Program-made: the position numbers and the translations under genes
Part shown: positions 25,803 through 34,299 of the stretch, one piece after another
Numbering within the stretch: position 1 is the first letter of the stretch
Layout of the letters: every line of letters starts with the position of its first letter
Source: Sediminivirga luteola
GTDB lineage: Bacteria > Actinomycetota > Actinomycetes > Actinomycetales > Brevibacteriaceae
Assembly: GCF_014639315.1 (NCBI RefSeq)
Contig: NZ_BMFY01000002.1
Coordinates: 186,001-250,000 of the forward strand
Direction: 5' to 3'
Length of the DNA: 64,000 nucleotides
Notes under the pieces: generated by a model
What the model was told of the DNA's origin: nothing
The model's input: only the letters and a program-made list of their open reading frames with translations
Database searches by the model: none

Positions 25803-26603
25803 ATGGCAGAGCTCACTCTCGCCGTCGCCCAGTTCACCGCCGGACGGGACACCGGAGCCAACGCCGATGCCTGCGCGCGGCTGATCGCCGCCACCGCCGG
25901 GCGCGCTGGGCTCACCGTCCTGCCGGAGAACGCCATGTACTCCGATCCGCTCAAGGAGGGCGACGGCTACAGTGAACCGCTCGACGGGCCCTTCATCACC
26001 CGGATCCGGGAAGCCGCCCGCACCGCCGGCGTCAACGTCCTGGTGGGCTTCACCGAGACCTCCCAGACGCCGCGGCCCTACAACACGCTGGTCTTCGTGC
26101 AGAAGGACGGAGAGATCGGCGGCGTGTACCGCAAGATCCATCTCTACGACGCGTTCGGCTTCAAGGAGTCCGACCGGGTCGAACCGGCACCCATCGGCGA
26201 TCCCCTCGTCTTCGAGATCGACGGCGTGCGCGTCGGCGCGCTGACCTGCTACGACCTCCGGTTCCCGGAGGCCAGCCGGTGGCTCGCCGATCACGATGTG
26301 CACGTCATCGCACTGCCCGCGGCCTGGGCCACGGGACCGGCGAAAGAGCTGCACTGGGAGACGCTCATCCGTGCCCGCGCGATCGAGAACACGCTGTACT
26401 TCGCCGGTTGCGGCCAGACCCTTCCCCACTGCACGGGCGCCAGTATCATAATTGACCCCATGGGGGCGACCGTCGCCTCCGCGGGGGAAGAGCCCGAGGC
26501 GATCGCCTACGGCTCGGTCCGCACGGAGCGCGTCGAGACCGTGCGGGAGAAGAACCCGAGCCTTGCGAACAGGAAGTTCGCCGTGGTTCCGAAAGGCCTG
26601 TAG
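25803..26603 (+). CDS. Nitrilase-superfamily amidohydrolase
   Basis: This 266-residue carbon-nitrogen hydrolase has the full catalytic triad Glu42 (VLPENAMYS), Lys111 (VYRKIHLYD) and Cys149 (LTCYDLRFPEASR). The Nit2/omega-amidase-like CYDLRFPE motif suggests hydrolysis of an omega-amide or N-carbamoyl compound, not a nitrile. It starts five bases after the RraA-like gene stop and is followed by the GntR gene. In a methylamine-rich neighbourhood it could act on an amide such as a 2-oxoglutaramate-type compound, but no sequence feature proves this. Confidence 0.85.
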   Translation: MAELTLAVAQFTAGRDTGANADACARLIAATAGRAGLTVLPENAMYSDPLKEGDGYSEPLDGPFITRIREAARTAGVNVLVGFTETSQTPRPYNTLVFVQKDGEIGGVYRKIHLYDAFGFKESDRVEPAPIGDPLVFEIDGVRVGALTCYDLRFPEASRWLADHDVHVIALPAAWATGPAKELHWETLIRARAIENTLYFAGCGQTLPHCTGASIIIDPMGATVASAGEEPEAIAYGSVRTERVETVREKNPSLANRKFAVVPKGL

Positions 26604-26610
26604 TGAGTAC

Positions 26611-27336
26611 ATGACACAACTGGAAGACACGTCCCGGTCCCGGTTCGGCGGGTGGAGTGAACCAGCCGGCCTGCCGCCCGGGCGCCGGGACATGTCCATG
26701 AGGGCGGCGGACTACGCCTACTCGTACTTGAAGAACCTCATCGTCACCCTCGAGCTCCCCCCGCGCACCATCATCACCGAGAAAGACGTGGCCACCGCGA
26801 CGGGCGTGTCCCGCACGCCCGTGCGGGAGGCCTTCGTCAAGCTCCAGGGCGAGCGGCTGCTGGAGATCCTCCCCCGCCGCGGCGCCCTGGTCCCCGAGAT
26901 CACTCTGCGCAACATCCAGGAGCAGGCCCAGACGCGGCTGGTCATGGAGGGATACGGCATCCAGGTGATCTGCCGGGAGCGCATCCCGGTGGCCGACGAG
27001 CTGCACGAACTCGTCCGCCGTCAGCGCGAGGTCCTCGAATCGGATCCGAACCGGATCCTGGAGATGGTCCTGATCGACAAGGAGTTCCACTGGACCCTGG
27101 TCAAGGCCACCGGCAACACCGATTTCGCCCAGCTGTACAACTCGCTGCACGACCGCCAGGTCCGGACCGGCATCGCCATGTTCCGCGCGGTGCCGGACCG
27201 GCCGCACAGCGCCGTCTGCCACCACGGCGAGATCGCCGAGGCCATCGCCTCCTTCGACGAGCAGGACGCGCTGATGAAGCTCGAGACCCACCTGATCCAC
27301 AGCCAGGCACAGCTCTCCGGCGTCTTCACCAGCTGA
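26611..27336 (+). CDS. GntR-family regulator (FCD type)
   Basis: This 241-residue protein has a winged helix-turn-helix at about 30-95 (DVATATGVSRTPVREAFVKL) and an all-helical FCD ligand domain. ATG 26611 lies eight bases after the nitrilase stop. The protein is the natural candidate for the palindrome at 25016-25040, giving feedback control of its own operon. FCD ligands are usually organic acids with bound metal. The N-terminal 30 residues before the winged helix are longer than usual. Confidence 0.86.
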   Translation: MTQLEDTSRSRFGGWSEPAGLPPGRRDMSMRAADYAYSYLKNLIVTLELPPRTIITEKDVATATGVSRTPVREAFVKLQGERLLEILPRRGALVPEITLRNIQEQAQTRLVMEGYGIQVICRERIPVADELHELVRRQREVLESDPNRILEMVLIDKEFHWTLVKATGNTDFAQLYNSLHDRQVRTGIAMFRAVPDRPHSAVCHHGEIAEAIASFDEQDALMKLETHLIHSQAQLSGVFTS

Positions 27337-27379
27337 TACGATTCCCGCCGGCGGGCCGGACTCGTGGAGGCGAACGACG

Positions 27380-28327
27380 ATGAGCGTGGTGGAACGGTTA
27401 CAGGGCCTGCTGGTGGCCGGTGCCGCCGCCCTCGGGTTCGGCGCGGGCCTTCTCCTGGCCCCGGGTGCCGCCGCCGCTGCCGGAGGCCTCGTGCTTCCCG
27501 CCCTGCTGATCATGCTGGTCGGCGTCTTCAGCCAGCTCAGCCCTGGCCGGCTCGGCGCCATCCGGGACGCGCGCGGCTTGCTGGCAGCGAGCCTGGTGCT
27601 CAACTTCGTCTTCACGCCGGCCCTGGCCTGGGCCCTGGGGGCCGGGCTGCTGGGCGGCCAGCCGGATCTGCGGATCGGCCTGTTGCTGCTGCTGGTCACG
27701 CCCTGCACGGACTGGTACCTGGTGTTCACCGCCGCCGCCCGCGGCCACACCGGCATCGGCGCCGCCCTCCTGCCGCTCAACCTCGGCCTGCAGCTCGTAC
27801 TGCTGCCGGTCTACGTCCTGTTGCTGGGCGGCCAGGCGGCGATGGTGGACGCCCGGACCCTGGCCGAGGCGGTCCTGCTGGTGCTGCTGGTGCCCTTGGC
27901 GGCCGCTTTCGTCCTGCGGCGGACCGGGGCCGCGGAGCGCTACGCGCCGGCCATCGGCACCGCGACGCCGCTGCTGCTGTGCCTAGCGGTGGCGGCGATG
28001 TTCGCCGCGCATGCCCGTACCGTGACGGCCCACGGCGTCGAGATCCTGATGCTGCTGCCCGCCCTGCTGGCCTTCTTCCTGGTGCTTCCGGTGCTGGCGG
28101 CTCTCGCGGCGCGTCTGCTGCGGCTGCCGGCCGACCGCCGCGTCACGCTGATCATGGTCACCACGGCCCGCAATTCCCCCATCGCCCTGGGCCTGGCGGT
28201 GACGGCGTTCCCCGACCGGCCGCTGATCGCCCTCGCCCTCGTCGTGGGCCCGCTCATCGAGCTGCCGATCCTGGCGCTGCTCGCCCAGCTGGTACGGGTC
28301 GCGCCGCCCCGAACGTCCCCGGGCTGA
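27380..28327 (+). CDS. Acr3/bile-acid-sodium-symporter-like transporter
   Basis: This 315-residue membrane protein has about ten transmembrane helices. LVTPCTDWYLVFT (about 95-107) matches the motif of arsenite-exporter Acr3 relatives in the BASS superfamily, and ARNSPIALG (about 264-272) is a second conserved segment. No ArsR or arsenate reductase gene is nearby, so arsenite export is not assured; BASS proteins also move organic anions. Start ATG 27380, 43 bases after the GntR gene on the same strand, possibly co-transcribed. Confidence 0.72.
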   Translation: MSVVERLQGLLVAGAAALGFGAGLLLAPGAAAAAGGLVLPALLIMLVGVFSQLSPGRLGAIRDARGLLAASLVLNFVFTPALAWALGAGLLGGQPDLRIGLLLLLVTPCTDWYLVFTAAARGHTGIGAALLPLNLGLQLVLLPVYVLLLGGQAAMVDARTLAEAVLLVLLVPLAAAFVLRRTGAAERYAPAIGTATPLLLCLAVAAMFAAHARTVTAHGVEILMLLPALLAFFLVLPVLAALAARLLRLPADRRVTLIMVTTARNSPIALGLAVTAFPDRPLIALALVVGPLIELPILALLAQLVRVAPPRTSPG

Positions 28328-28442
28328 CCGGCAGACGGTGACCGTTCCCGGCACCGGGGACCCTTCATCGCCGCCCCCGGCACGGGCGGAGTCTTGGAAC
28401 ACGGCACCGGGCTGGGTGTCTGCGAGGCATGCGGGCCCCTCG

Positions 28443-28711
28443 GCCGCGGGGTCGGCACCTGCAACCGGACGCCGGCCCGCATTCCGTGTGACCCTGCCTC
28501 GCGATCCGGGCTGATGCACCCCGTGAGCCGCGGCTGCGTACCAGAACCGTCCCCGGACTGCGCCATACGCAACCGACCCTGCGCCGCGGGGTCGCCACCC
28601 GCAACCGGACGCCGGCCCGCATTCCGTGTGACCCCGCGATCCGGTGCCGATGCACCTCGTGAGCCACAGTCCCGAACCGTCCCGGACTGCGCCATACGCA
28701 GCCGGGCCGCG
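28443..28711. repeat. Tandem duplication of a 140-base non-coding unit
   Basis: The 568-base gap 28328-28895 has no gene. Two imperfect units, 28443-28582 and 28583-28711, share long stretches: ACCGGACGCCGGCCCGCATT and CCGTGTGACC near the start of each, and GGACTGCGCCATACGCA near the end. The period is 140 bases; unit two is about 11 bases shorter. Confidence 0.85.
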
Positions 28712-28777
28712 GTTGTCCGGCGGGCATGCGCGAGTGGGCACTGGGCGCATGCGCGAACGAGAATACGTCGAGGCGTG

Positions 28778-28807
28778 TTGAAAAGTTCGGCCAACCGAAC
28801 TTATAGT
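28778..28807 (+). promoter_or_regulatory. Promoter of metal ABC operon with palindromic operator in the spacer
   Basis: TTGAAA (28778-28783), an 18-base spacer and TATAGT (28802-28807) form a strong promoter. A perfect palindrome AAGTTCGG-CCAA-CCGAACTT (28783-28802) fills the spacer. This is the arrangement expected for a DtxR/MntR- or Fur-type metal repressor that blocks polymerase when the metal is plentiful. The leader is about 80 bases long. Confidence 0.75.
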
Positions 28808-28895
28808 GATCGCATCCCCGGCGCACCGCCGGGACCGGACTGGAAAGCTCCGGCGACGCCGCCGGAGCCGCCGCTCACACCGAGAGGGAACGCCG

Positions 28896-29822
28896 ATGCC
28901 CGCCGATCACCGCATCCCCGCCATCGCCGCCCTGTCCGCGCTCCTGCTCACCGGATGCGCCGCCCAGGCCGGGGATGAGGACGGCGCCCTCAGCATCTAC
29001 GCCACCACCGGATACCTGGCCGACGCCGCGGCGAACGTCGCGCCCGAGGCGGACGTCACGACGATGGTCGGCCCCGGAGGCGATCCGCACACCTACCAGC
29101 CCTCGACCCGCGACATCCAGACCCTGCAGTCCGCCGATGTCGTCTTCTGGAACGGCCTTCACCTGGAAGCTCAGATGACCAGCCAGCTCGAGAGCCTCGG
29201 TGACCGTCAGGTGGCCCTCGGCGAGCTCATCCCGGAAGACCTGCTGCTGGACTGGCCGGAGGCCGGCGACGCCGGTGAGCCGCTCTACGACCCCCACATC
29301 TGGAACAGTCCCGAGATCTGGACCCTCGTCGTCGGCCACATCGCGGAGACGCTGGCACAGGCCGATCCGGATGGCGCCGAGCAGTACCGGCAGAACGCGC
29401 AGGCCTACGCCGAGCAGATCGACGCCGCCGCAGCGGAGGCCGAGGAGCTGCTCGCGGCGATCCCGGAGGAAGACCGGATCCTGATCACCGGGCACGACGC
29501 GTTCGCGTACTTCGGCCAGACCTACCGCTTCGAGGTCCACGCCACGGACTTCATCTCCACCGAGGCGCAGCTGAGCCCGGGCGACCTGAGCGCGCTGGCC
29601 GATCTGATCGCCGAGCGCGAAGTACCGGTCGTCTTCCAGGACAACCAGGCCAATCCGCAGGCCATCACCAGCCTGCAGCAGGCCGTCGCCGCCCGCGGCT
29701 GGCAGGTGGAGATCTCCGGCGAGGAGCTCTACGCGGACTCGCTCGGCGCGGAGCCCGGCGTCGACACTTACCTCGGCGCCTTCTCCCACAACGCCAGAGC
29801 CGTCGCCGAGGCGCTGTCATGA
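28896..29822 (+). CDS. Mn/Zn ABC transporter binding lipoprotein (TroA type)
   Basis: This 308-residue metal-binding lipoprotein has lipobox LTGC with Cys21. Candidate metal ligands are His65 (GGDPHTYQPS), His134 (YDPHIWNSP) and His200 (ITGHDAFAYFG), with an acidic residue near the C-terminus: the TroA-like pattern. The loop before the second His is acidic and lacks the His-rich insert common in zinc-only ZnuA proteins, so manganese is at least as likely as zinc. It is first in a four-gene operon behind a palindromic promoter. Start ATG 28896 with GAGAGGG upstream. Confidence 0.85.
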   Translation: MPADHRIPAIAALSALLLTGCAAQAGDEDGALSIYATTGYLADAAANVAPEADVTTMVGPGGDPHTYQPSTRDIQTLQSADVVFWNGLHLEAQMTSQLESLGDRQVALGELIPEDLLLDWPEAGDAGEPLYDPHIWNSPEIWTLVVGHIAETLAQADPDGAEQYRQNAQAYAEQIDAAAAEAEELLAAIPEEDRILITGHDAFAYFGQTYRFEVHATDFISTEAQLSPGDLSALADLIAEREVPVVFQDNQANPQAITSLQQAVAARGWQVEISGEELYADSLGAEPGVDTYLGAFSHNARAVAEALS

Positions 29823-29858
29823 CCGGACGAACGATGCACGGAATGTGAGACTGGAGCC

Positions 29859-30617
29859 ATGCCCCTCGCCGATGACGGCGGCCCGGCCGCCCGCGTGACC
29901 AACCTCAGCGTCGCCTACCGCACGACGCCGGTGCTGCGCCGCGTCGACCTGGACGTCCCGCGCGGCGTCGTGATGGGCGTCGTCGGACCCAACGGCGCGG
30001 GGAAGTCCTCCCTGATCAAAGCGATGCTCGGGCTGGTCCCGCCACTGGCCGGCGAGGTCGAGTTCTTCGGCCGGCCACTGGCGAAGGTCAGGCGGCGCGT
30101 CGGGTACATGCCGCAGTCGGCCACCGTGGACTGGGATTTCCCCACCACGGTGCGCGATGTGGTCACGATGGGCACCTACGGCGGGCTCGGCTGGTTCAGG
30201 CGCCCCGGCCGGCCCGAACACGAACGTGCCGAGGAAGCGATGGCGCAGACCGGCATCGACGCTCTGGCCGGGCGGCAGATCGGCGAGCTGTCCGGGGGTC
30301 AGCGGCAGCGCGTCTTCCTGGCCCGGGCCCTGGTCCAGGCTCCGGACCTGTACTTCATGGACGAGCCGTTCCAGGGCGTCGACGCCAAGAGCCAGCAGGC
30401 CATCGTCGCCGTGCTGCATCTGCTGCGGGAACAGGGCCGGACCGTCGTGATCGTGCACCATGACCTGGCCACCGTGCGGGACTACTGCGATCACGTGACG
30501 CTGCTCAACCAGCGGGTCATCGCCTCCGGGCCGGTGGCCGAGGCCTTCACCAAGGAACACATCCGCAGCGCCTACGAGGTCGCCGCCGGAGACGACTTCC
30601 TGGAGTTCACGGCATGA
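29859..30617 (+). CDS. Mn/Zn ABC transporter ATPase
   Basis: This 252-residue ATPase has Walker A GPNGAGKSS, signature LSGGQRQR, Walker B YFMDEPFQGVD and the H-loop VIVHHDLATV. The Q-loop region YMPQSATVDWDFPTTV is typical of manganese-transport ATPases of the MntB/PsaB/TroB type. It couples ATP to the two permeases downstream; its stop overlaps the next start by four bases. Start ATG 29859. Confidence 0.88.
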   Translation: MPLADDGGPAARVTNLSVAYRTTPVLRRVDLDVPRGVVMGVVGPNGAGKSSLIKAMLGLVPPLAGEVEFFGRPLAKVRRRVGYMPQSATVDWDFPTTVRDVVTMGTYGGLGWFRRPGRPEHERAEEAMAQTGIDALAGRQIGELSGGQRQRVFLARALVQAPDLYFMDEPFQGVDAKSQQAIVAVLHLLREQGRTVVIVHHDLATVRDYCDHVTLLNQRVIASGPVAEAFTKEHIRSAYEVAAGDDFLEFTA

Positions 30618-31537
30618 CCCCGGCGGAGTTCTTTGCGGACCACACCTTCCGCATGGTGCTCTTCGGAACCAGCGTGATCGGGCTCGTCGCGGGCGCCCTG
30701 GGTTCCTTCGCCTATCTGCGCAAGCAGTCCCTCATCAGCGACGTCATCTCCCATGCGGCGCTGCCGGGCACGCTCGGCGCGTTCCTGTTCACCGTGCTGG
30801 TGCTGGGGGCCGATGGCCGCAGCATGATCGCGCTGCTCACCGGCGCCGTCCTGGTCGGGACGATCTCTGTGCTGTTCGCCAACCACGTCGCGCGGGTCTC
30901 CAAGATCCGGATCGACACCGCCATGGCGATCACCCTGACGATCTTCTTCGGCGCCGGCATGCTGCTGATGCGGATCATCACGGACCGCCCGTTCCCCGGC
31001 AAGGGCGGCATCCAGGACTACCTGTTCGGCAACGCCTCCGTCATCACCTACGCCGATCTGGTCACCAGCATCGGCGTCGGCGGGCTGGCGCTCGTGCTGA
31101 TGGTCGTGTTCTGGAAGGAGTTCGCGCTGCGCACCTTCGACGCCGACCACGCCAGCGTCCTCGGCTTCGGCGCGCGCACCATCGACGCGCTCATGTTCGG
31201 CACCATCGTGATCGCCACCATCATCGGCCTGAAGGCCGTCGGTCTCGTCCTCATGGTCGCCTTCGTGGTGACGCCGCCGGCCGCCGCCCGGCAGTGGACC
31301 CGCACCCTTCCCGGGATGGTGACGCTCTCGGGCCTGATCGGCGCGGCGGGGAGCGGCATCGGCGCCTATCTGTCCATCGTCCTGGGCGATGTGCCCACCG
31401 GCCCGCTGATCGTGCTGACGCTCTTCGGCTTCTTCGTCCTGTCCGTCCTGCTGGCGCCGGGCCGGAGCATCGTCACCCGCGCCCTGGAACGGGCCCGGGC
31501 CAGGCGCCGGCTCAAGGCGGAGCTGAGCGCGCCATGA
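30614..31537 (+). CDS. Mn/Zn ABC transporter permease 1
   Basis: This 307-residue ABC-3 family permease has about eight transmembrane helices. The family segment RKQSLISDVISHAALPG (about 36-52) and the second-half VGLVLMVAFVVTPPAAAR (about 208-225) are clear. Overlaps of ATGA with both the ATPase (30614-30617) and permease 2 (31534-31537) tie the three genes together. The two permeases probably form a heterodimer, as in TroCD-type systems. Confidence 0.87.
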   Translation: MTPAEFFADHTFRMVLFGTSVIGLVAGALGSFAYLRKQSLISDVISHAALPGTLGAFLFTVLVLGADGRSMIALLTGAVLVGTISVLFANHVARVSKIRIDTAMAITLTIFFGAGMLLMRIITDRPFPGKGGIQDYLFGNASVITYADLVTSIGVGGLALVLMVVFWKEFALRTFDADHASVLGFGARTIDALMFGTIVIATIIGLKAVGLVLMVAFVVTPPAAARQWTRTLPGMVTLSGLIGAAGSGIGAYLSIVLGDVPTGPLIVLTLFGFFVLSVLLAPGRSIVTRALERARARRRLKAELSAP

Positions 31538-32415
31538 GCTTCCTGCTCGGGACGGTCCTGCTGGCCGTGGTGACGGCGATGGCCTGCGCGCTGCCGGGGG
31601 TGTTCGTCGTGCTGCGCAGGAACTCGATGCTGGTGGACGCGATCAGCCACGCCGTGCTGCCGGGCATCGTCGTGGGCTATTTCTTCACCCGCAGCCTGGA
31701 CTCCCCGCTGCTGATCCTGGGCGCCGCGCTGGCCGGCCTGGTCGTGGTCCTCGGCAGCGAGTACCTCTCCCGCACGGGCCTGCTGACCGGGGACGCGCCG
31801 CAGGGGCTGATCTTCCCCGCCCTCTTCAGCGCCGGCGTCATCATGGTGACGCTGAACTTCGCCAATGTGCACCTGGACACGCACGCCGTGCTGGTCGGGG
31901 ATCTGAATCTGGCCGCGTTCCATCAACTGCAGATCGGCGGGGTCCTGGCCGGCCCGTCCTACCTCTACGTGATGCTCGCCGTCCTGGTCGTCAACGGCGT
32001 CTTCCTTGCGGTCTGCTACCGGCGGCTGAAGATCAGCACGTTCGACCCCGGGTTCGCCCGTTCCCTGGGCCTGCGGCCGGGCGCCCTGAACACCGCCTTC
32101 ATGTTCCTGGTCTCGGTGACCGTGACGGCCGCGTTCCATGCCGCCGGCGCCATCCTGGTGATCGCGCTGGTCGTGGTGCCGCCGGCGACCGCGTACCTGC
32201 TGACCGGCCGGCTGCCGATGATGATCGGGCTGACCCTCGCCATCGCCGCCGGGGGTGCCCTGGCCGGGTTCTGGCTGGCCTATCTGGCCGACGCCGCCAC
32301 CAGCGCGGGCATGGCGGTGTTCTACGGCCTGGTGTTCGCCGCGGTCTTCACCGCCACCAGGCTCCGGCAGCGGCTGCGGGCACGTCGTGAGTCCGCGCCC
32401 GCAGCCGCCGCATGA
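31534..32415 (+). CDS. Mn/Zn ABC transporter permease 2
   Basis: This 293-residue ABC-3 permease has RRNSMLVDAISHAVLPG (about 28-44) and VIALVVVPPATAYLL (about 209-223), matching permease 1 in layout but clearly diverged. ATG 31534 is chosen because it overlaps the previous stop; the longer open frame upstream is a shadow of permease 1. Last gene of the operon; a hairpin follows at 32444. Confidence 0.87.
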   Translation: MSFLLGTVLLAVVTAMACALPGVFVVLRRNSMLVDAISHAVLPGIVVGYFFTRSLDSPLLILGAALAGLVVVLGSEYLSRTGLLTGDAPQGLIFPALFSAGVIMVTLNFANVHLDTHAVLVGDLNLAAFHQLQIGGVLAGPSYLYVMLAVLVVNGVFLAVCYRRLKISTFDPGFARSLGLRPGALNTAFMFLVSVTVTAAFHAAGAILVIALVVVPPATAYLLTGRLPMMIGLTLAIAAGGALAGFWLAYLADAATSAGMAVFYGLVFAAVFTATRLRQRLRARRESAPAAAA

Positions 32416-32443
32416 GCGCTGCCGGCCCACCGGGTGGCTTCCG

Positions 32444-32472
32444 CCGGCACGCCGCGTATCCGCGGCGGCCGG
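32444..32472. terminator. Hairpin between convergent metal-permease and AbgT genes
   Basis: Stem CGCCGCG (32450-32456) with CGCGGCG (32461-32467), loop TATC, extended by five outer pairs across a bulged A. There is no T-run on either side, so it may act as a two-way stop of the kind common in GC-rich actinobacteria. Confidence 0.45.
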
Positions 32473-32475
32473 GGC

Positions 32476-34056
32476 TCAGCCCTCGTAGTAGATCGGGGCG
32501 TTCGGGCCGAGCTCCAGTCCGGTCAGCATCCAGATGATGGTCATCAGCGCCCACGCGAGCATGAAGGCGAGCGAGTACGGCAGCATCACCGCCACCAGGG
32601 AGCCGATGCCGATCCGCTTGTCGTACTTCTGCGCCACGGCGATCACGATGGCGAAGTAGGTCATGAGCGGGCTGAGGATGTTGGTCGCGGAGTCGGAGAC
32701 CCGGTAGGCGGCCTGCGTGAACTCCGGGGAGATGCCCTGCAGCATCATGATCGGGACCATGATCGGCGCCAGCATCGCCCATTTGGCCGAGGCGCTTCCG
32801 ACGAACAGGTTCACGATCGCCACGAACAGCATGAACGCCAGCACCAGCGGGATGCCCGTCAGGTTGATGGAGTCCAGCAGCCCGGCACCGTACACGGAGA
32901 CCAGCAGGCCCAGGTTGGAGTGGTTGAAGTAGGCGATGAACTGGCCGGCGGTGAAGGCGAGGACCAGGAACATCGCCATGCCGGCGAGGGTCTTGCTCAG
33001 GTGGTTGACCACATCGGTGTCATTGCGGACGCTGCGGGTCACGATGCCGTAGACCAGGCCCGGCACGAAGAACGCGATGATGATGACGACCACGAGCGAG
33101 CTCATGAACGGCGACTGCACGACGGCGCCGTCCTCCCCGCGCAGCACGCCGTTCTCCGGCACGATCAGCAGGAGCATCAGGCCGAGGGTGACCAGCAGGG
33201 AGACCGCGGCCCAGATCATGCCCTTCTTCTCCACCGCGGTGATCTTGAGGCTCTCGCGGTCCTCGCCCTTGAGCACGCCCTCGCCGCTCCAGGCGCCCAG
33301 GCGCGGCTCTACGATGAACTGGCTGACGAGGGTGCCGACGACGGCCAGGAGGGCGGTGGAGGCGATGATGAACCAGTAGTTCATCGCGAGGTTCATCTGA
33401 TCGGCGTAGGCCGGGTCGATCGTGGCGGCCGCCTCGATGGTGAGTTCGCCGAGCATGACGTCCGTGGCCGAGAGCAGCAGGTTCGCGCTGAAGCCGGCGG
33501 AGACACCGGCGAAGGCGGCGGCGATGCCGGCCAGCGGATGGCGGCCCAGGGCGATGAAGAGGATCGCGGCCAGCGGCGGCAGCACCACGTAGCCGGCGTC
33601 GGAGGCCACGGAGGACATGATGCCGGCGAAGACGATCCCGAAGGTGACCAGGAACTTCGGGATGGAGAGGATGAAGCTGCGCAGCGCCACCCCGATCAGG
33701 CCGGTCTGCTCCGCCATGCCGATGCCGATCATCGTCGCCAGCACCACGCCCAGCGGCGCGAAGGTGATGAAGTTCTCCACCGCGGAGGTGAACATCCACT
33801 CGATGCCCTCCGCCGAGAGCAGGTTGAACACCTGCACCGGTTCGCCGTCCACGGGCGATTCCGCTTCCACTCCGAGTCCGGACAGCAGGGCGGAGAGGAG
33901 GACCACCAGGGCGGCGAGGAGGGCGAACAGCGTTGCCGGGTGGGGCAGTTTGTTCCCGAGGAACTCGATCCCGTCCAGGAACCGCTGGAGGACACCTCCC
34001 CGGGGCTTCGGCTCAGGGTTCGGTCCCGGGGTCGTCTCGGTGGCGGTGGCGCTCAA
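32476..34056 (-). CDS. AbgT-family transporter
   Basis: This 526-residue membrane protein has about 11-13 transmembrane helices plus re-entrant loops. AbgT members import p-aminobenzoyl-glutamate or pump out sulfonamides. Family segments include GFSANLLLSATDVMLGELT (about 193-211) and VGSASAKWAMLAPIMVPIMM (about 427-446). The start is TTG at 34056, with GGGAG seven bases before it; the N-terminal 35 residues are polar and Pro-rich. No p-aminobenzoyl-glutamate hydrolase gene (abgA/abgB) is adjacent, so substrate and direction are open. Monocistronic. Confidence 0.85.
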   Translation of the reverse strand: MSATATETTPGPNPEPKPRGGVLQRFLDGIEFLGNKLPHPATLFALLAALVVLLSALLSGLGVEAESPVDGEPVQVFNLLSAEGIEWMFTSAVENFITFAPLGVVLATMIGIGMAEQTGLIGVALRSFILSIPKFLVTFGIVFAGIMSSVASDAGYVVLPPLAAILFIALGRHPLAGIAAAFAGVSAGFSANLLLSATDVMLGELTIEAAATIDPAYADQMNLAMNYWFIIASTALLAVVGTLVSQFIVEPRLGAWSGEGVLKGEDRESLKITAVEKKGMIWAAVSLLVTLGLMLLLIVPENGVLRGEDGAVVQSPFMSSLVVVIIIAFFVPGLVYGIVTRSVRNDTDVVNHLSKTLAGMAMFLVLAFTAGQFIAYFNHSNLGLLVSVYGAGLLDSINLTGIPLVLAFMLFVAIVNLFVGSASAKWAMLAPIMVPIMMLQGISPEFTQAAYRVSDSATNILSPLMTYFAIVIAVAQKYDKRIGIGSLVAVMLPYSLAFMLAWALMTIIWMLTGLELGPNAPIYYEG

Positions 34057-34299
34057 GGGTGTCTCCCTCGTGGTCGTGTCCGTGCCTCACCCGATCGGGG
34101 TCCGAGAGGCACGGACGGGTCGGTGCCGCTGACGGCCGTGCACACGACGCCCCGGCAGTGCGCGGCGTCGCTGAACTTCCGGGAAAGAACACTATGTGCC
34201 ACAGGGCGAATCTGAGCGTTGACTGTGAGGGATGTTACCCAAGCTTTACAAGCCACCCTGGCGCGCCGACGGTTTCCGCAGCCCGGCCATCCGCCTCGG

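Noticed and set aside
27380-28327. Arsenic-resistance operon
   Set aside because: The transporter resembles Acr3, but no ArsR or ArsC gene is adjacent, so only the family is reported.
32434-34215. 593-codon open frame on the plus strand
   Set aside because: Antisense to the AbgT transporter; rich in His, Asp, Gln and Gly repeats typical of reading opposite membrane-helix codons.
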